Positions 1 through 11,398 of a stretch of DNA of 64,000 nucleotides are shown here, piece after piece. Each line of letters opens with the position of its first letter. Within the stretch, counting starts at the first letter, position 1. The position numbers and the translations under genes were made by a program. The stretch covers positions 3,658,001 through 3,722,000 of the forward strand of contig NC_064217.1 of assembly GCF_023101765.2 (NCBI RefSeq), given 5' to 3'. A model generated the notes under the pieces. It saw only the letters and a program-made list of their open reading frames with translations. It had not been told where the DNA came from and searched no databases. Origin of the DNA: Spodoptera frugiperda (lineage: Eukaryota; Arthropoda; Insecta; Lepidoptera; Noctuidae).

Positions 1-3000
1 GTAAGAAAGAATGAATCATTTCTCGTTTGTGAGTTATGAGTAAAAAGCCTTCATATGGACCGACTTGCGTTAAAAATGCTTTGTTGTTCTTCTATGTTGT
101 AAGATTTAATGTAGGTACTTTAATAACTTACGAGTTCTTCAACTAGTAAGTATCAGAAGTCAAATAAGTAAAGGTCGTCATAATAAGAATGCCAGGGTTG
201 AAATGAAGGACCTTGTGCGCTTGGCAACAATGGCGAGCCACTTCACAAATAGAATAAAAAACAAAGAAACCAGAAATTGCAAAATGGAGGCATTTCTATA
301 AAAGGGAAAGGTATTTTGGAAAGTTAGTCTTGTCTTTCCTCAAATGCCATTCCGTCCTTTGCAGCTGACAATGAACTTGTACATGCTATTTTATTAAACC
401 CATATTTCATCCAGCTCAAGGGCAAAAGGACTCTGACGTCATTTACACCCGCCTACTATGATGCATGAACAGTCTCCAGTCTCTCGTCTGGGCCATTATT
501 ACCCCATATTCGAGATGGTAGCTCATAAAAATTCACAATGGTTGCGGACAAAATTTTGCCTAAAAAGCTAAATGCCAAAAATGTTCCAATTTACCTACTT
601 TCAACTTGGCAAATAGTTTTGTAACATCCGCCTACACTCGGAGCTTTGCAACGATAATATTATGGTGCCATAGTGATTAAGGTTATGTTTAGTATATAAA
701 AAACATTAAGGATAGAGGATCGCAATTATTGCGTTTCTTTTGTAAGAATTTCTTTCTTGTAGTTGTTCGGTTGAATTCGTCATATCTTATAGGAGTAGAA
801 AAAATCAATTTATTACTGAGTCTTCCATCACAACTACCGAAAGATCGAACAAATCCGATAGTGGTAACACATTCACCTTTAAGACTGCAGTAAAATCGAA
901 TTAGCTGTTACTAAAGGGAAACTACTGCATTGCGTGTGAAGGAAACTACCTAAGTGCCCTTTACAATGTTAATATAAACACTTGAGCAATTGTCTGTGCA
1001 ATGGACCGGTTTTTATCGATAGCAAGTGATTTTATATACTAGTTTACAAGTCGTTGTTTATCAGCGCTACAGTTTTAATGAGTTCTATCATCAACCATCA
1101 ACCAAACTATAAAATTATATTGCTTCTCCAAATTACTAGGTTGGTACTGAAAATACATATTTTAAATACAGTATAAAATAAGGAGCCAAGTTCTTGTTCA
1201 ATTTGACCTCCAAATATATTTTTAATAAGGCCAAAATTGCTTACTTCACCGAACCATTTGTTCGTATCCCTTCCCTTGAGCACAATATTTCCTGTGTACC
1301 TATAGGTAGTAAATATATTATATTCTACCCTTGTACTGAACGGATGATACACAAAGGAGTTGGAATACTTAATGTTAAGTGTGGATGATCGAGGGACAGT
1401 TGACCTAATATATCAAAGCGCCGTGGAATAATGAATTCATAGGTCACGACTGCGACACGATGGCGACATTAGAATCCTCTATGAAGACACTACCAATGTT
1501 TATTTAATAGCTATAAGAAGCATATTAGAATGAACAATTTGACAATAATAAACAAAGACTAACTGACACGAGGAGAGCTTAAGGTGACGTAATATTTGTG
1601 CAGTCCATGAGTAAGGGACTTTCAACTTTATTCACACTGGTAGGTACTTGAGAACTTGAGAACACTGAACAGTGAACACGAATGAGAATTCTAATGCATC
1701 CCACCTTTTGTGTTGGAGTAGGGGCACTCCAACAAAAGCCAGAATTAATCACGCGACGCCAGACAGGCACGCGAGGAAGATATTGCTACCTAGAGGCTTC
1801 GACATAAGTCCGTAAAATATCTCGTCTCTACAGTTCTCAGTCACCCACACAACGAAATTCCTACATTTAATCAAATATCAAGTAATTTTCTGACAATGGC
1901 AGTTATGGAAGTAAATCTCCATAACTATGAAGTGTTGCTGCAGGTATAAAACGTCCATATCTTTTATTAACTGGTGTTATAGTGCATTTCACGTTACGGC
2001 ATCAAGTCAACGGACACGGTATGGAGCAATGCACGTGTTCTGGGTGACCTCGCGTTGACCCAACGACACTCTACGTTCAAAACTATGTATTCAACTGGCG
2101 ACTTCTGCAGTTAACTTAGATTATATCGAAACGTTTCATCTACATATAGAGATGGTAGATGGTCTGCAGTTCTCAGTATTTGTGTAGGTATTAGAAATTT
2201 TGAAGTTCATCTAAATCTAAAGTAAACTCTATTTGAATTGATATTCAAAACCAAATAAATAAAAACACTATCTTCTATCAGGCATAAATCAAATAAATAA
2301 TGAAATTCAATCAACAAAGTGCATGAATGCGAGGTGACGCGCAGAAGGCGTGGGCAAAATTCAAAGAGTCATTCGACCGTTTAACGGCCCAATATGAATC
2401 ACTGACTATAGCTTATTGCCCTCACACGTGGCAAGTAATTTTCCAATTTGTCGAAGATCCTATGTCAATAAAACCTCCTTCTTTGTTTGAAGTCGGGTAA
2501 ACAGCAACATCAAATTGTATTAGGAAAGATGTCGGGCGAGGCGGTGGAAGAAAAATTCAATATTTTCAAGCCCGAAGCAGCTGGCTTTAGTGATATTGCT
2601 TGTGCAGTTTTATTTTATTTTCAGAAGTAAAATAAACATGGCTTCACAACTATGGGTTTTCTGTAGCTTGAAAATAGAAATGGAATATTGAAATCCCTAT
2701 ATTATATGTGTGTATTTATTTTCCATTAGTCACGACCTAGATAATCGGTTAAAGTAGTGTGGCTATCGATCGCTATCTGTTTCGTGCAAGCTATGGCTTA
2801 GCAGATATGCAAGATATAGGTACTTTTATACGATGACATCATTTTAATACTCGTATGTTTATTGCACCAATTTTTTATCTGATAACCTGGCTTTGTCTTT
2901 GTTAGAAATGGTTTTAAAATACAACTTAGTAGTGTTGTTAAATAATAAATCTATATATTTTTTGCAACAGGTAGGTTTAAGCATTTTAGTACCTAATAGG

Positions 3001-3140
3001 ATTGAATGGTGCTTTTCCATGCATAGTACAGTAGTTGACAAACACGAATCAATAAGAAATAAGGTTGAAAACTAAAGGTCAATATTTACAACTTTATCGT
3101 TTTATCTCGATAAACTAGATTCCCTTTTTGTTCATAACTA
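1..3140. other. AT-rich non-coding stretch, left edge
   Basis: No exon with convincing splice sites or family similarity was found on either strand. If the TBCEL gene to the right continues leftwards, this is part of its intron or it holds distal exons I could not recognise. The only open frame with a fair start context is the 33-codon frame at 2529-2630, listed separately. Confidence 0.5.
2529..2630 (+). CDS. Candidate 33-codon small ORF, function unknown
   Basis: An ATG with A at -3 opens a 33-codon frame beginning MSGEAVEEKFNIFKPEAAGF and ending in a hydrophobic segment (ACAVLFYF) just before the TAA. The first 60 bases are more GC-rich than their surroundings, and an AATAAA overlaps the stop codon. 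I do not recognise a family. It could be a chance frame, a decayed exon, or a micropeptide gene. No donor site is obvious inside it. Confidence 0.15.
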   Translation: MSGEAVEEKFNIFKPEAAGFSDIACAVLFYFQK

Positions 3141-3155
3141 GGTACTTTACTACAC

Positions 3156-3340
3156 AGTATAAGACAAAGACGCTTTTTCTGTTCCAATGTCCGCTTGTAT
3201 GCTTAAATCTTTAACTACGCCACGGATTTTGATGCAGTTTGTTTTAATAGATAGAGTGATTCGAGTGGAAGGTTTATAAGTATAATATATGCATAATATA
3301 TCACTATTGCACCCATGCGAAGCTGGGGCAGGTGGCTAGT
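3156..3340 (+). repeat. Dispersed repeat, left copy of an inverted pair
   Basis: The sequence reads from a segment with GCTTAAATCTTTAA through CGGATTTTGATGC to GCGAAGCTGGGGCAGGTGGC. The same order of motifs occurs in reverse complement at 3612-3797, so the two copies form a long imperfect inverted repeat around about 270 bp of other sequence. Sequences of this type (a 'nnGCGAAGC...GGGC..GCTAGT' end) are common interspersed repeats in moth genomes. Confidence 0.6.
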
Positions 3341-3611
3341 AAAACATAAAAAAGTGTGAAGACACAGCTAATAAGATGATGGATAATGCCAATATTGCGT
3401 CTGATAGCTCTTCAAATGGCTTTTACCAAATGTACTTAGACGATATATTACGGTGTTAGATTACAAAGAGAGTAAGAGAACAAGTCTCCCGAAAGTCCTT
3501 GGAGACCAAAGACAATTTTATGACGTCATTGATACAGACTCTATCGATTACTAGGCAAGAGTAATTAAAGGACGCGAAGAACTACAATTCGTCGTATATA
3601 CGAGTACTAGC

Positions 3612-3797
3612 GACCAGCCCTAGCTTCGCAAGGGTACAATGGTGAAATATTATGTAGGTATTATACATATAAACCGTCCCCTTGAATCATTCTATCTATT
3701 AAAAAAACCGCATCAAAATCCGTTGCGTAATTTTAAAGATTTAAGCATACAAAGAGACATAGGGACAGAAAAAGCGACTTTGTTTAATACTATGTAG
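3612..3797 (-). repeat. Dispersed repeat, right copy of the inverted pair
   Basis: The reverse complement of this segment aligns along its length with 3156-3340 (shared blocks include GCTTAAATCTTTAA and GGATTTTGATGC). Divergence is clear, so the copies are old or inserted independently. Confidence 0.6.
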
Positions 3798-6163
3798 AGA
3801 TAATTTTCAATTTTCTGTAATTAGGGATGAATTTCAAAGAAAATAACTAATACGCACTGTTAATTAGAGGTTATAACTAGCTAGTTTAGTAAAAATTGCG
3901 TATATGTTATATGCTTATGTCAGTGTAAATATATCACCAAGTGCGACAAGGACGCCAGGTCAGCTGTTAATGTTAACGACCCGATACTTGACCGTTGAGT
4001 TCGATTTATTTTGCGAATGAATCACCCACTACCTTTACCTGCTTTTATTTTCCTTGCATAAACAGCGATCTTTGTAACCGACTTCAATAAAAACATACGT
4101 ATTCGTCGTTTTGTCCCAACAACTTTATTGATTTATTTGTCGGAACGGAAATCATCTCAATTTGGTGGTGATTTGATTTGTTTTTTGTTGAATGTTGAAG
4201 GGAAGTTGGTTCATTACCTGCTTTACGGATGGTAATTTAATTAACTTTAGACTTTAATTTCTATTGAAAAGAACACAAAATCCAGTACAAGCTTTGTTTT
4301 CCTTCTTAGAAGCTTTATGCAAAGAGCTACATATTATTATGAAAGTAGATATTCTTCTATTCATATAAAAATAGCTGACATTTTTGTGCCCACGCAGAAC
4401 CTACAATGTGACGGTTGACATTATTACAATAGATGTTAAGTTCATCGTCTACACATTTCATAATATCCTCTAGAGACTTTCTTGTAAGTAAATATATCGT
4501 CGTCACGCCTTTTATCCCCGAAGGGGTAGGCAGAAATGCACGTTATGGCAATTGTAAGTAAATATTTGGATGCATATTAGCAGTAACTTGTAATGGTTTT
4601 TCAACAAGATTTGTAGTGTAAAAGTACTAATTCCTAAAACAAATTCTTGTTAGTGATAACCTTTTCTAGCTTCAGAATGGTTAGACAGATTTTCAAGACG
4701 ACGTGACGTAGGTAATATTTGTTGGATTTTTTCATTACGGTCACGATTGTATAATCGCTGTTACATATTGTAATGTATATACAATTCTTACACATAGGTA
4801 CATAACACATGGAAATCAAATTCAGTTGCAGTTTACAAACACCTGACAGTTGTTGCTCGCTATATTGCTATTCACTGAATTAATGAGCCGCTTTGTTCCA
4901 CTTATTACATGAAAACAGAAACAAAAATAAGTCAAGGTATCCATATTTCTTAACAACTCATTATATTACATATCAAAGTATTACTTTGACCATTATGACG
5001 TCACAATCGCTCATAAACGCATAAAGCGCGCATTAAAACAAACAGACACACTTTCACATTCTTCGTAGCGTGACGGTCACAAAACATTAATACTCAGTTG
5101 ATCTCATGGTTAAAGTAACCCTATAACTATGAGCATACGATTCATTTTCCTCTAGTATAGCGTACTATAATCAATTTGCGTAACAAAGGACATGGATGTG
5201 CACACAAATAGATTATCATTTGGCTGGTTTTTCGATGTACCAGTTACACAACCTTGAACTTGAATAATACGCTTGATCCGATTGCGGATTTTATTCCATT
5301 TTGTTATGATTTCTACTGACGAGAAATTGAAAGTAACGCGACCTTTATGACCACCCATAAAGTAGGTACTTGTTGCTCGAGTCTGTACTGATGTAAACGC
5401 GGAAATTTTCCACGAGCAAGCCTATTTTCTGTAAAACTGCATCTGTATTTATTTAACACAACAACAAATTACCAATTGACTTTACTACTCTGTTTATATG
5501 GATCATAAAATGTCGAAAGCCGTAGACGAATGCAAGGCTAACGCTCCTATACAATCTGTTAGCTCCCGAGCAGACCCGTGAGCGCAGACGTGACGAAATT
5601 ATATGCGTGCCCGCTGTAGTGATCGGTGATATTAGCTAAGGTTGCACAACCGGGCGTCAAGTAGGTCGCCACTATATCTGGAAGACCTTCACCCGCATTA
5701 CGCCAGGCCTCTGTTCCCGAGGGACGTTACACGGATAATTTAGAACTACAACAGTCTTCAACACTTTGCACGTTACCGTCCAACATCAAAATTAGATCGC
5801 TTATCGCTGACTCGTTCAGATTACAACTTGGCGGCGTTAAAACGTGTTGGCGAACTGACAGATTACGCACTGCCAAGTGCATTTTGCGGCTTAGAGAGTG
5901 CAATTAAAATAAAACAACTACAGTTTTACGAATAAACTGCACAATCGTTTGTGTATCCCTTATAAATTAGCTATCAATCAACATCATACACTACTGTAAG
6001 TCACGTCTATACAAATTCTTTGTACTAAGTATGCTTAGAATACCGTACATAACACAGTTCCGGCCGTGTGCATAATCCTGTACGCGAGGTCAGTATTTGC
6101 AAACATTATAGTCTGTGTGCATCGACTACACAATGAGTTTAACAGGTGTCGAGTTGAACTCAC
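3798..6163. other. Non-coding stretch, probable TBCEL intron 3
   Basis: Apart from the short SINE tail at 4.5 kb this stretch shows no exon. A GC-richer block at about 5520-5740 has a 54-codon open frame on the minus strand that does not resemble the expected C-terminal part of TBCEL. I searched the minus strand for the ubiquitin-like C-terminal region of the family and did not find it. Confidence 0.45.
4499..4552 (-). mobile_element. SINE 3'-end fragment (GTGCACCTCTGCCTACCCC family)
   Basis: Reverse complement of the 3' tail seen in the longer SINE at 50.2 kb: a TGCCTACCCCTTCGGGG-type block followed by ATAAAAGGCGTGACG. Only the tail is present here. Confidence 0.65.
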
Positions 6164-6263
6164 CTGTACCCGCAAACTCTTGAGAGCAGGAAACTGTGCC
6201 AGTCGATCCACCTCGTCCCACGTCGCTAAGCCCGTGTTGTTGAGGTTTAGGAAGCGGAGGTGT
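6164..6263 (-). CDS. TBCEL: TBCEL coding exon 3
   Basis: Acceptor TTGATATTCCAG and donor CAG|GTGAGT. The 100-nt exon restores the frame and encodes a further repeat (LRFLNLNNTGLATWDEV) plus the start of the next (FPALKSLRVQ). Ends in phase 0; the next exon was not found in the remaining 6.1 kb. Confidence 0.88.
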
Positions 6264-7384
6264 CTGGAATATCAATCACATCGCTAATGTGACGCCGCAG
6301 AAATAAACACTATTTAAATTCTGAAGATCAATAGGCCAATGGCAATTGGCAACATATGTTGCCTTAATGGGGTCATATTGATAACAAATTAGTTATTGTA
6401 TTGTGTAATAATATTCACTTACGGGAAGGCATCGTGGCTCTTCTTATTTCCATTATCATCACTACATTTGTCACACGGGTCTGGCGCTAGTGTTGCTATT
6501 GGGCAGTCGTTGACCAACAGGGTTTCCAAATTCGGGAAGGCGTAACCTAGTTTTGAGATCTCCCGCCAACTGCTGACATGGTTCCCGGAGAAGTGGAGTT
6601 TCTTTAGCTGCTCATGAACGGGCTCTGTGACATCAACGTTGAGTCGTGAACACGCCTCACATTGAGCTTCCTTATCAACCTCTTGTCCGGAGAAGTCCAC
6701 ATAGGAGTACTCGTTTAGGCTCAAATGCAACTCCTCCAGAGCTGGTAGAGCTTTGAGTAACGCGTGGACGCTCGGCCAACCGACGTATGTGGAGTTCAGA
6801 ATGAGGTGGCTCAGACTGTCCCAACGTGGCTGTAACGTCAGTGCCGCCTGGATCTGAGCCGACAGACGGTTGAAGCTCAAGTTGAGAAACCGAACTCGTG
6901 GTGTCTGCTCCAGTATTGCTAAAACCTATAAGCAAAACTACATGTCAGTGTACATTATTAAGGAGTGAACGTAACACTGCGGAAATATCTGATATTACAA
7001 ATAATTGGTATAGATTGTCGTAACTGTGGGAAAGGTGTGTTTATTGCAAGCTTGTTTGCTGTAATAGCTGACAAGGAGGTTGTCCGTAAAAGAGACAGTG
7101 ATGCACTGAGAAATAACAATTTTCGCTTTTTAACTTACTTCATCCCACTCGGTGAGTTTGTTATTGGCTAGATCGAGCTCGACCACATCCGCACATTTAT
7201 CTGCGAGAGCACGGGCATCTCCGGCGCAGTCGATCTCGCAGTCGTTAAGCACCAGTAGCGTGGGTACACTCAGCCGAGGGGAGCGCTTGGGCACAAATAT
7301 TGCTACGGGCATGTCATCTATTGGAGCATTCACTTCGCCCTTCGCACCATATTTCCGCTCTAGAGCTTCTAGCAGCGACGGCAT
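6164..7384 (-). CDS. TBCEL: Tubulin-specific chaperone cofactor E-like protein (TBCEL), 5' three coding exons, partial
   Basis: Coding exons 7139-7384, 6423-6925 and 6164-6263 join in frame to give 283 codons starting MPSLLEALERKYG. The segment VPTLLVLNDCEIDCAGD (40-56) is the CAP-Gly-free N-terminal signature of the cofactor E-like proteins. Leucine-rich repeats follow: VVELDLANNKLTEWDEV (67-83), VRFLNLSFNRL (93-103), LEELHLSLN (146-154), LKKLHFSGNHVSSWREI (189-205), LETLLVNDC (216-224) and LRFLNLNNTGLATWDEV (252-268). In the family these repeats precede a C-terminal ubiquitin-like domain, and known members run to about 420 residues, so roughly one third is missing and probably lies left of the window. 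TBCEL-type proteins bind tubulin and promote dimer disassembly; in insects they are linked to spermatid microtubules (family knowledge). No break or frameshift is seen. Confidence 0.9.
6423..6925 (-). CDS. TBCEL: TBCEL coding exon 2
   Basis: Acceptor TTTTGCTTATAG before GTTTTAGCAATACTGG; donor GTAAGTG. It carries the central leucine-rich repeats (residues 83-250). Length is 503 nt and it leaves a two-base split codon completed by exon 3. Confidence 0.9.
7139..7384 (-). CDS. TBCEL: TBCEL coding exon 1
   Basis: Starts at the ATG complementary to 7382-7384 and ends GAA|GTAAGT, phase 0, 82 codons. Upstream on the minus strand, a pyrimidine-rich TTTTCTCTCTTTATAG acceptor places an exon boundary at 7419, so at least one untranslated exon lies further right. 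Confidence 0.88.
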
Positions 7385-7419
7385 GTTGGCTTTCCCCTAT
7401 GGTTCGTGTTTCTTTATAC

Positions 7420-10400
7420 CTATAAAGAGAGAAAAATAAACTCATTATATAATTAATTGGATATACCTATACTTGTAAAACTAATCACAAATAAATAGTT
7501 TAATACTTCATACGCTGCTAAATATCGTATCATTGAACAGCGCACGATAAGCGTTATTTCATTGCCAATGGGTCAACCAATAAGCAATGTGATATTGGAA
7601 AGGCAGCCCATAAAAACCAATTAACTATGTGGCAATAGTCTATCTATACAATACAGTGTTGTTGATTGACAATTAATGAAGAACTTGACGAATAATTATA
7701 ATCACATGGCGGTAATACACGTACAATAGACGATAAAGCTATCAAAGTTTTAATTTTACATAAATTAATTGGTTAATATGAACGAGTGGCGTTTCCTTCT
7801 CGGTTGAACTCATGCGCAACTGGCTAAATAAATATACAGCGCGTAAAGCAATAAACCAACAGACCGGAATATTTGCTCAAGGATCTGTATGAGTAGGTTC
7901 ATAAATATTATTTCAGGAATCAAATTGATGGAGTATCTTTGAGACGTATTATTGTTCAATGAAAAGTACATACAAACATGAATTTTAGCAACCCACATTT
8001 TTATGGTAGATATTATGAAAAGTGTTACACATGGTGTTATCTTAATGGATGTTCATATTACATTACCAACATTACACATAGTCCTAATGACCTATATTTT
8101 ATTCTTGGTTTACATTTATTTTAACGAATGAGCGTTACAATTAACAAGAGGTCTTCGATCGATCGAGATTCGTGATACCGTACAATAAAAACTAGCTATA
8201 TTTAGCTTGTATGTTTTATAGGGCTATTCAGTAGTAATATTGTAGTTTTGTTTACGACTCGTTTTGGTACTTCTTATTCATTCATGCGTAGTATTGAAGG
8301 TTTACCGAGACCGGTACTGATATCAGTGATTGCGTTTTAGCTTTTTAGTAATCTCGGTAAAGCAGTGAAATAAGGCAAAATTACGATGATGAAATCTAGT
8401 TAGTAGTTAATTATTGCATTGCGGTTCCGCAGTCCGCTACCTCATTGTTGTTGCAAAATAATGAAAAGAAAATTCCAACGTCAGTATCTTTTACTTATTT
8501 AACGATAATTAGAGGATAAATAATAAATCTCAATTCCATAGTGTCTATAATATGAAGGATATTGAATTTCATTGTCTCGATCAAGACCATCGATATCGAT
8601 ACAAGCTTGAACTTGCTCAAGTCACTTTAGCTTGGATTTAATTTAAATTGTTCACCACCACTATTGCAAGAAAATGCTTTAAACAATATTAGAAGGGATG
8701 TTGCTCAATATTAAGTAGCCGAGCTGAGTTGAGCTGTTCCGAGACTTCGTGACTCGTGACTGCTGCAGCCAAGGTCGAGTTCAAATGTGCATTCAAACAT
8801 AATTAGTGCCTTGTCTCAGAATATAGCTGATGCTGATTGCAACGACAATATGCATGGAAGTAAAACGGACCATTAGATTCGAGAATAACTTGGAATTTAA
8901 TGTCCAGCAATCAAACTTTTATAAGTATTGCGTTTTTGTTTGCGTGCTGATGTCATCAACGTTTATGTACACGACACGGGTAAACCCCAAATGAGCTCCG
9001 AAAATTATAAGTTAATAAAAAGTGACCTTATCAAAATAAAGGGACACGCGATTGAGTATTGTGTTGTAATGATTAGCATTGCATTCAATTCAAGTACAAC
9101 TCGATTATCGTAAGTAATATTCTGTGGACTGTCCGCTATAAAACTGTCAGTGGAACGTAGTAAGAACATAAAGTCAAGGCTAATAGAATTTAGTCACCTT
9201 ATGCGCCGACACTAGTGTGTAGTGAGAAACGTTTCTACCACGTCCCGGCTATATTTTCCGCAGGGGATTTGTAGCTTACCGGGCACTGTTTGCAATTTTG
9301 GTTCAGAAGAAAAATTTGGAATACAGGACAGGCGACATTTTTCTCTCACTCTAATTATACCTATCATGAATTAATAATGAATGCACTAGGTAACATCGCT
9401 GCGTTTACTCGCGTGCATAAAATAGGAATCTTTGTTGAATATTAAAATAAAACATGACATCAGACAGCCGTAAATTGCTATAACCACGCATTACGTACGA
9501 CATAAATCCCGTTCTACATTTCCAATGCGCGTATAATGCTGTTGCGAGCTGCTGTTGGCTAACTGACGTTCAATGATTGTGCAAATCATCATGAACATCG
9601 CGGATATGTAATGTGATAGTAAATTAAAACGTGCATTACGTGGAGCCTAACCTTTTTCATTGACTGGCAGTCGGTATAAAAAAATACTGCGCGCTACGAC
9701 GGAAACCTTGGGTCGAGGAAGATATATAAAGTGAAACTAGTAATTAATCAAATGGTTATTGAATATTACTTTATTACTCGTTACTGGACTACCGAAGTGC
9801 GTGCGTCGCCACCTATCCTTATATACAGTAACGTAAAAAAATATAAATTCCCTGGTATTGGAAGTGTACATCAACCCACAAAGTTGGGCTTTTATCTTTA
9901 GATGGATGCAGTTTTCAAGATCTTCCTGTACCGGTTTTAAGCATCTACTGGTGGTGACACAAATGACTGCACCTATCTTCTTGGGTTGTTTCGTAAGAAA
10001 TTGAGTACAAAACCATGAATTATGTCCAGTCAGCCACAAAATATCGTGAATGAATTCCGAAGAAGGCAATAAAAATGTTATCAACCTCGTTTATTAGCTA
10101 CCTTAACTAGTTTTAAATTCAATATCCCTTTCGAATTCCGGAACTGACCGTGTCACGGCATACATTACTAACGCGTTTGGAGTCGTGCTCATAGAAATAC
10201 ATTTCCTTTGGAGTTTGTGACTTTGTCTTCTATCTACCATCCTTCAATCATGGGTTTTGGACTTGTATGATTGCATTGTCCACCGTATTAAGGTTAAGCC
10301 ATTCCGCTCTAGTTACTATTTACATAACGTGAAACAATTAGGTATCATCTTCGCACATACGTTTGTACATACACATTTCGACGTATTTGCTCAAATTTTC

Positions 10401-11360
10401 AGAAAAATCCGAAGCGTGTCGATTTCTCAGTGATTGTTTTTACCAAAGGAGTTAAATCGAAGAAACAAGATTTGTTATTTGTGTAAACCCTTCGTGTAAG
10501 TCTAGTATTATTCCACACAAACAGATGCTACGTTTTAATATTATATTTCTAGTCCATAATACGATTACAGTAAGGTTATTCAGAAAGCGAGAGTTAGGTA
10601 CCAAGGCTGGAACACAAGTTATCGCGATTTTGCACAACGTATTAAATTCAATTGTGTTTAACAATACATCACACATTTTGGTGTAAATGAAACAGTAATT
10701 TAATGTGTATCATTCAATATTAACACAATCTTTAGTATCTATTAGCAGGACAGGTTGTTGATGTGATGAGATAACTAATAGTTATAGAGACAAAGCACCA
10801 TACATCCTGCTTGAAACAATGAGACTAATAAAATTAATGGTGTACGTCCAACAGAACGAATAGAAATAATTGTTTATTCTTAAATAACTTGTTATGGCAT
10901 GATACGTTTCAATTGATATTTCATGTCTTCTACAAAACAAGCCACATTTATTGATGCTTTCATATTTAAAGCTTCGCGTGTCAGAGATAGATAAGTCCAT
11001 GTTATTTGCAGTTCTTTAGGTACCTAAATATCGATCGATTTAGCTATTACGATGAGTAACGTTTTAATTAAAAATGTTAAGTATAGCTTTTCATGGTGCA
11101 AAGCTATTAACTGTAGTGAGGTAATTTATGTACTAGCTTGAAGAAGTTGTTGGTTCAAAGCTTAGCATTTAATTTACACTCAATAGAACGATAGATTCAT
11201 TTGAATTGGTTTATTTTATTTACTGTCTCGATCAGCTTTGCTGCAGATTAGACAAACAGCCATCTCATGTTATGTGCATTTCTTGGCTGGGATTGCTCAC
11301 AAACAAACAAAAGAACGCAGACGTTGAGGTTTCCTTTGTGGTATAAATGAGAATTCATCT
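7420..11360. other. Non-coding stretch with no recognised gene
   Basis: AT-rich. It should contain the TBCEL promoter and untranslated first exon, but I could not place a transcription start. The 115-codon minus-strand frame at 9737-10084 matches no family I recognise and lacks a clear context; I treat it as chance or decayed repeat. Confidence 0.45.
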
Positions 11361-11364
11361 ACAG

Positions 11365-11398
11365 GGTGGCCACCCCGGCGGGCACAGGCGTCGCGACG
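11365..11398 (+). other. Candidate 34-nt micro-exon
   Basis: A GC-rich 34-base segment in AT-rich DNA is bounded by a good acceptor (GAATTCATCTACAG) and a good donor (GTAAGG). The three possible readings are all open across it. There is no neighbouring exon I can join it to, so it may equally be a chance arrangement. Confidence 0.2.

Noticed and set aside
9737..10084. 115-codon minus-strand open frame
   Set aside because: No recognisable domain, no codon-like composition and no splice or promoter context; probably chance or decayed repeat.
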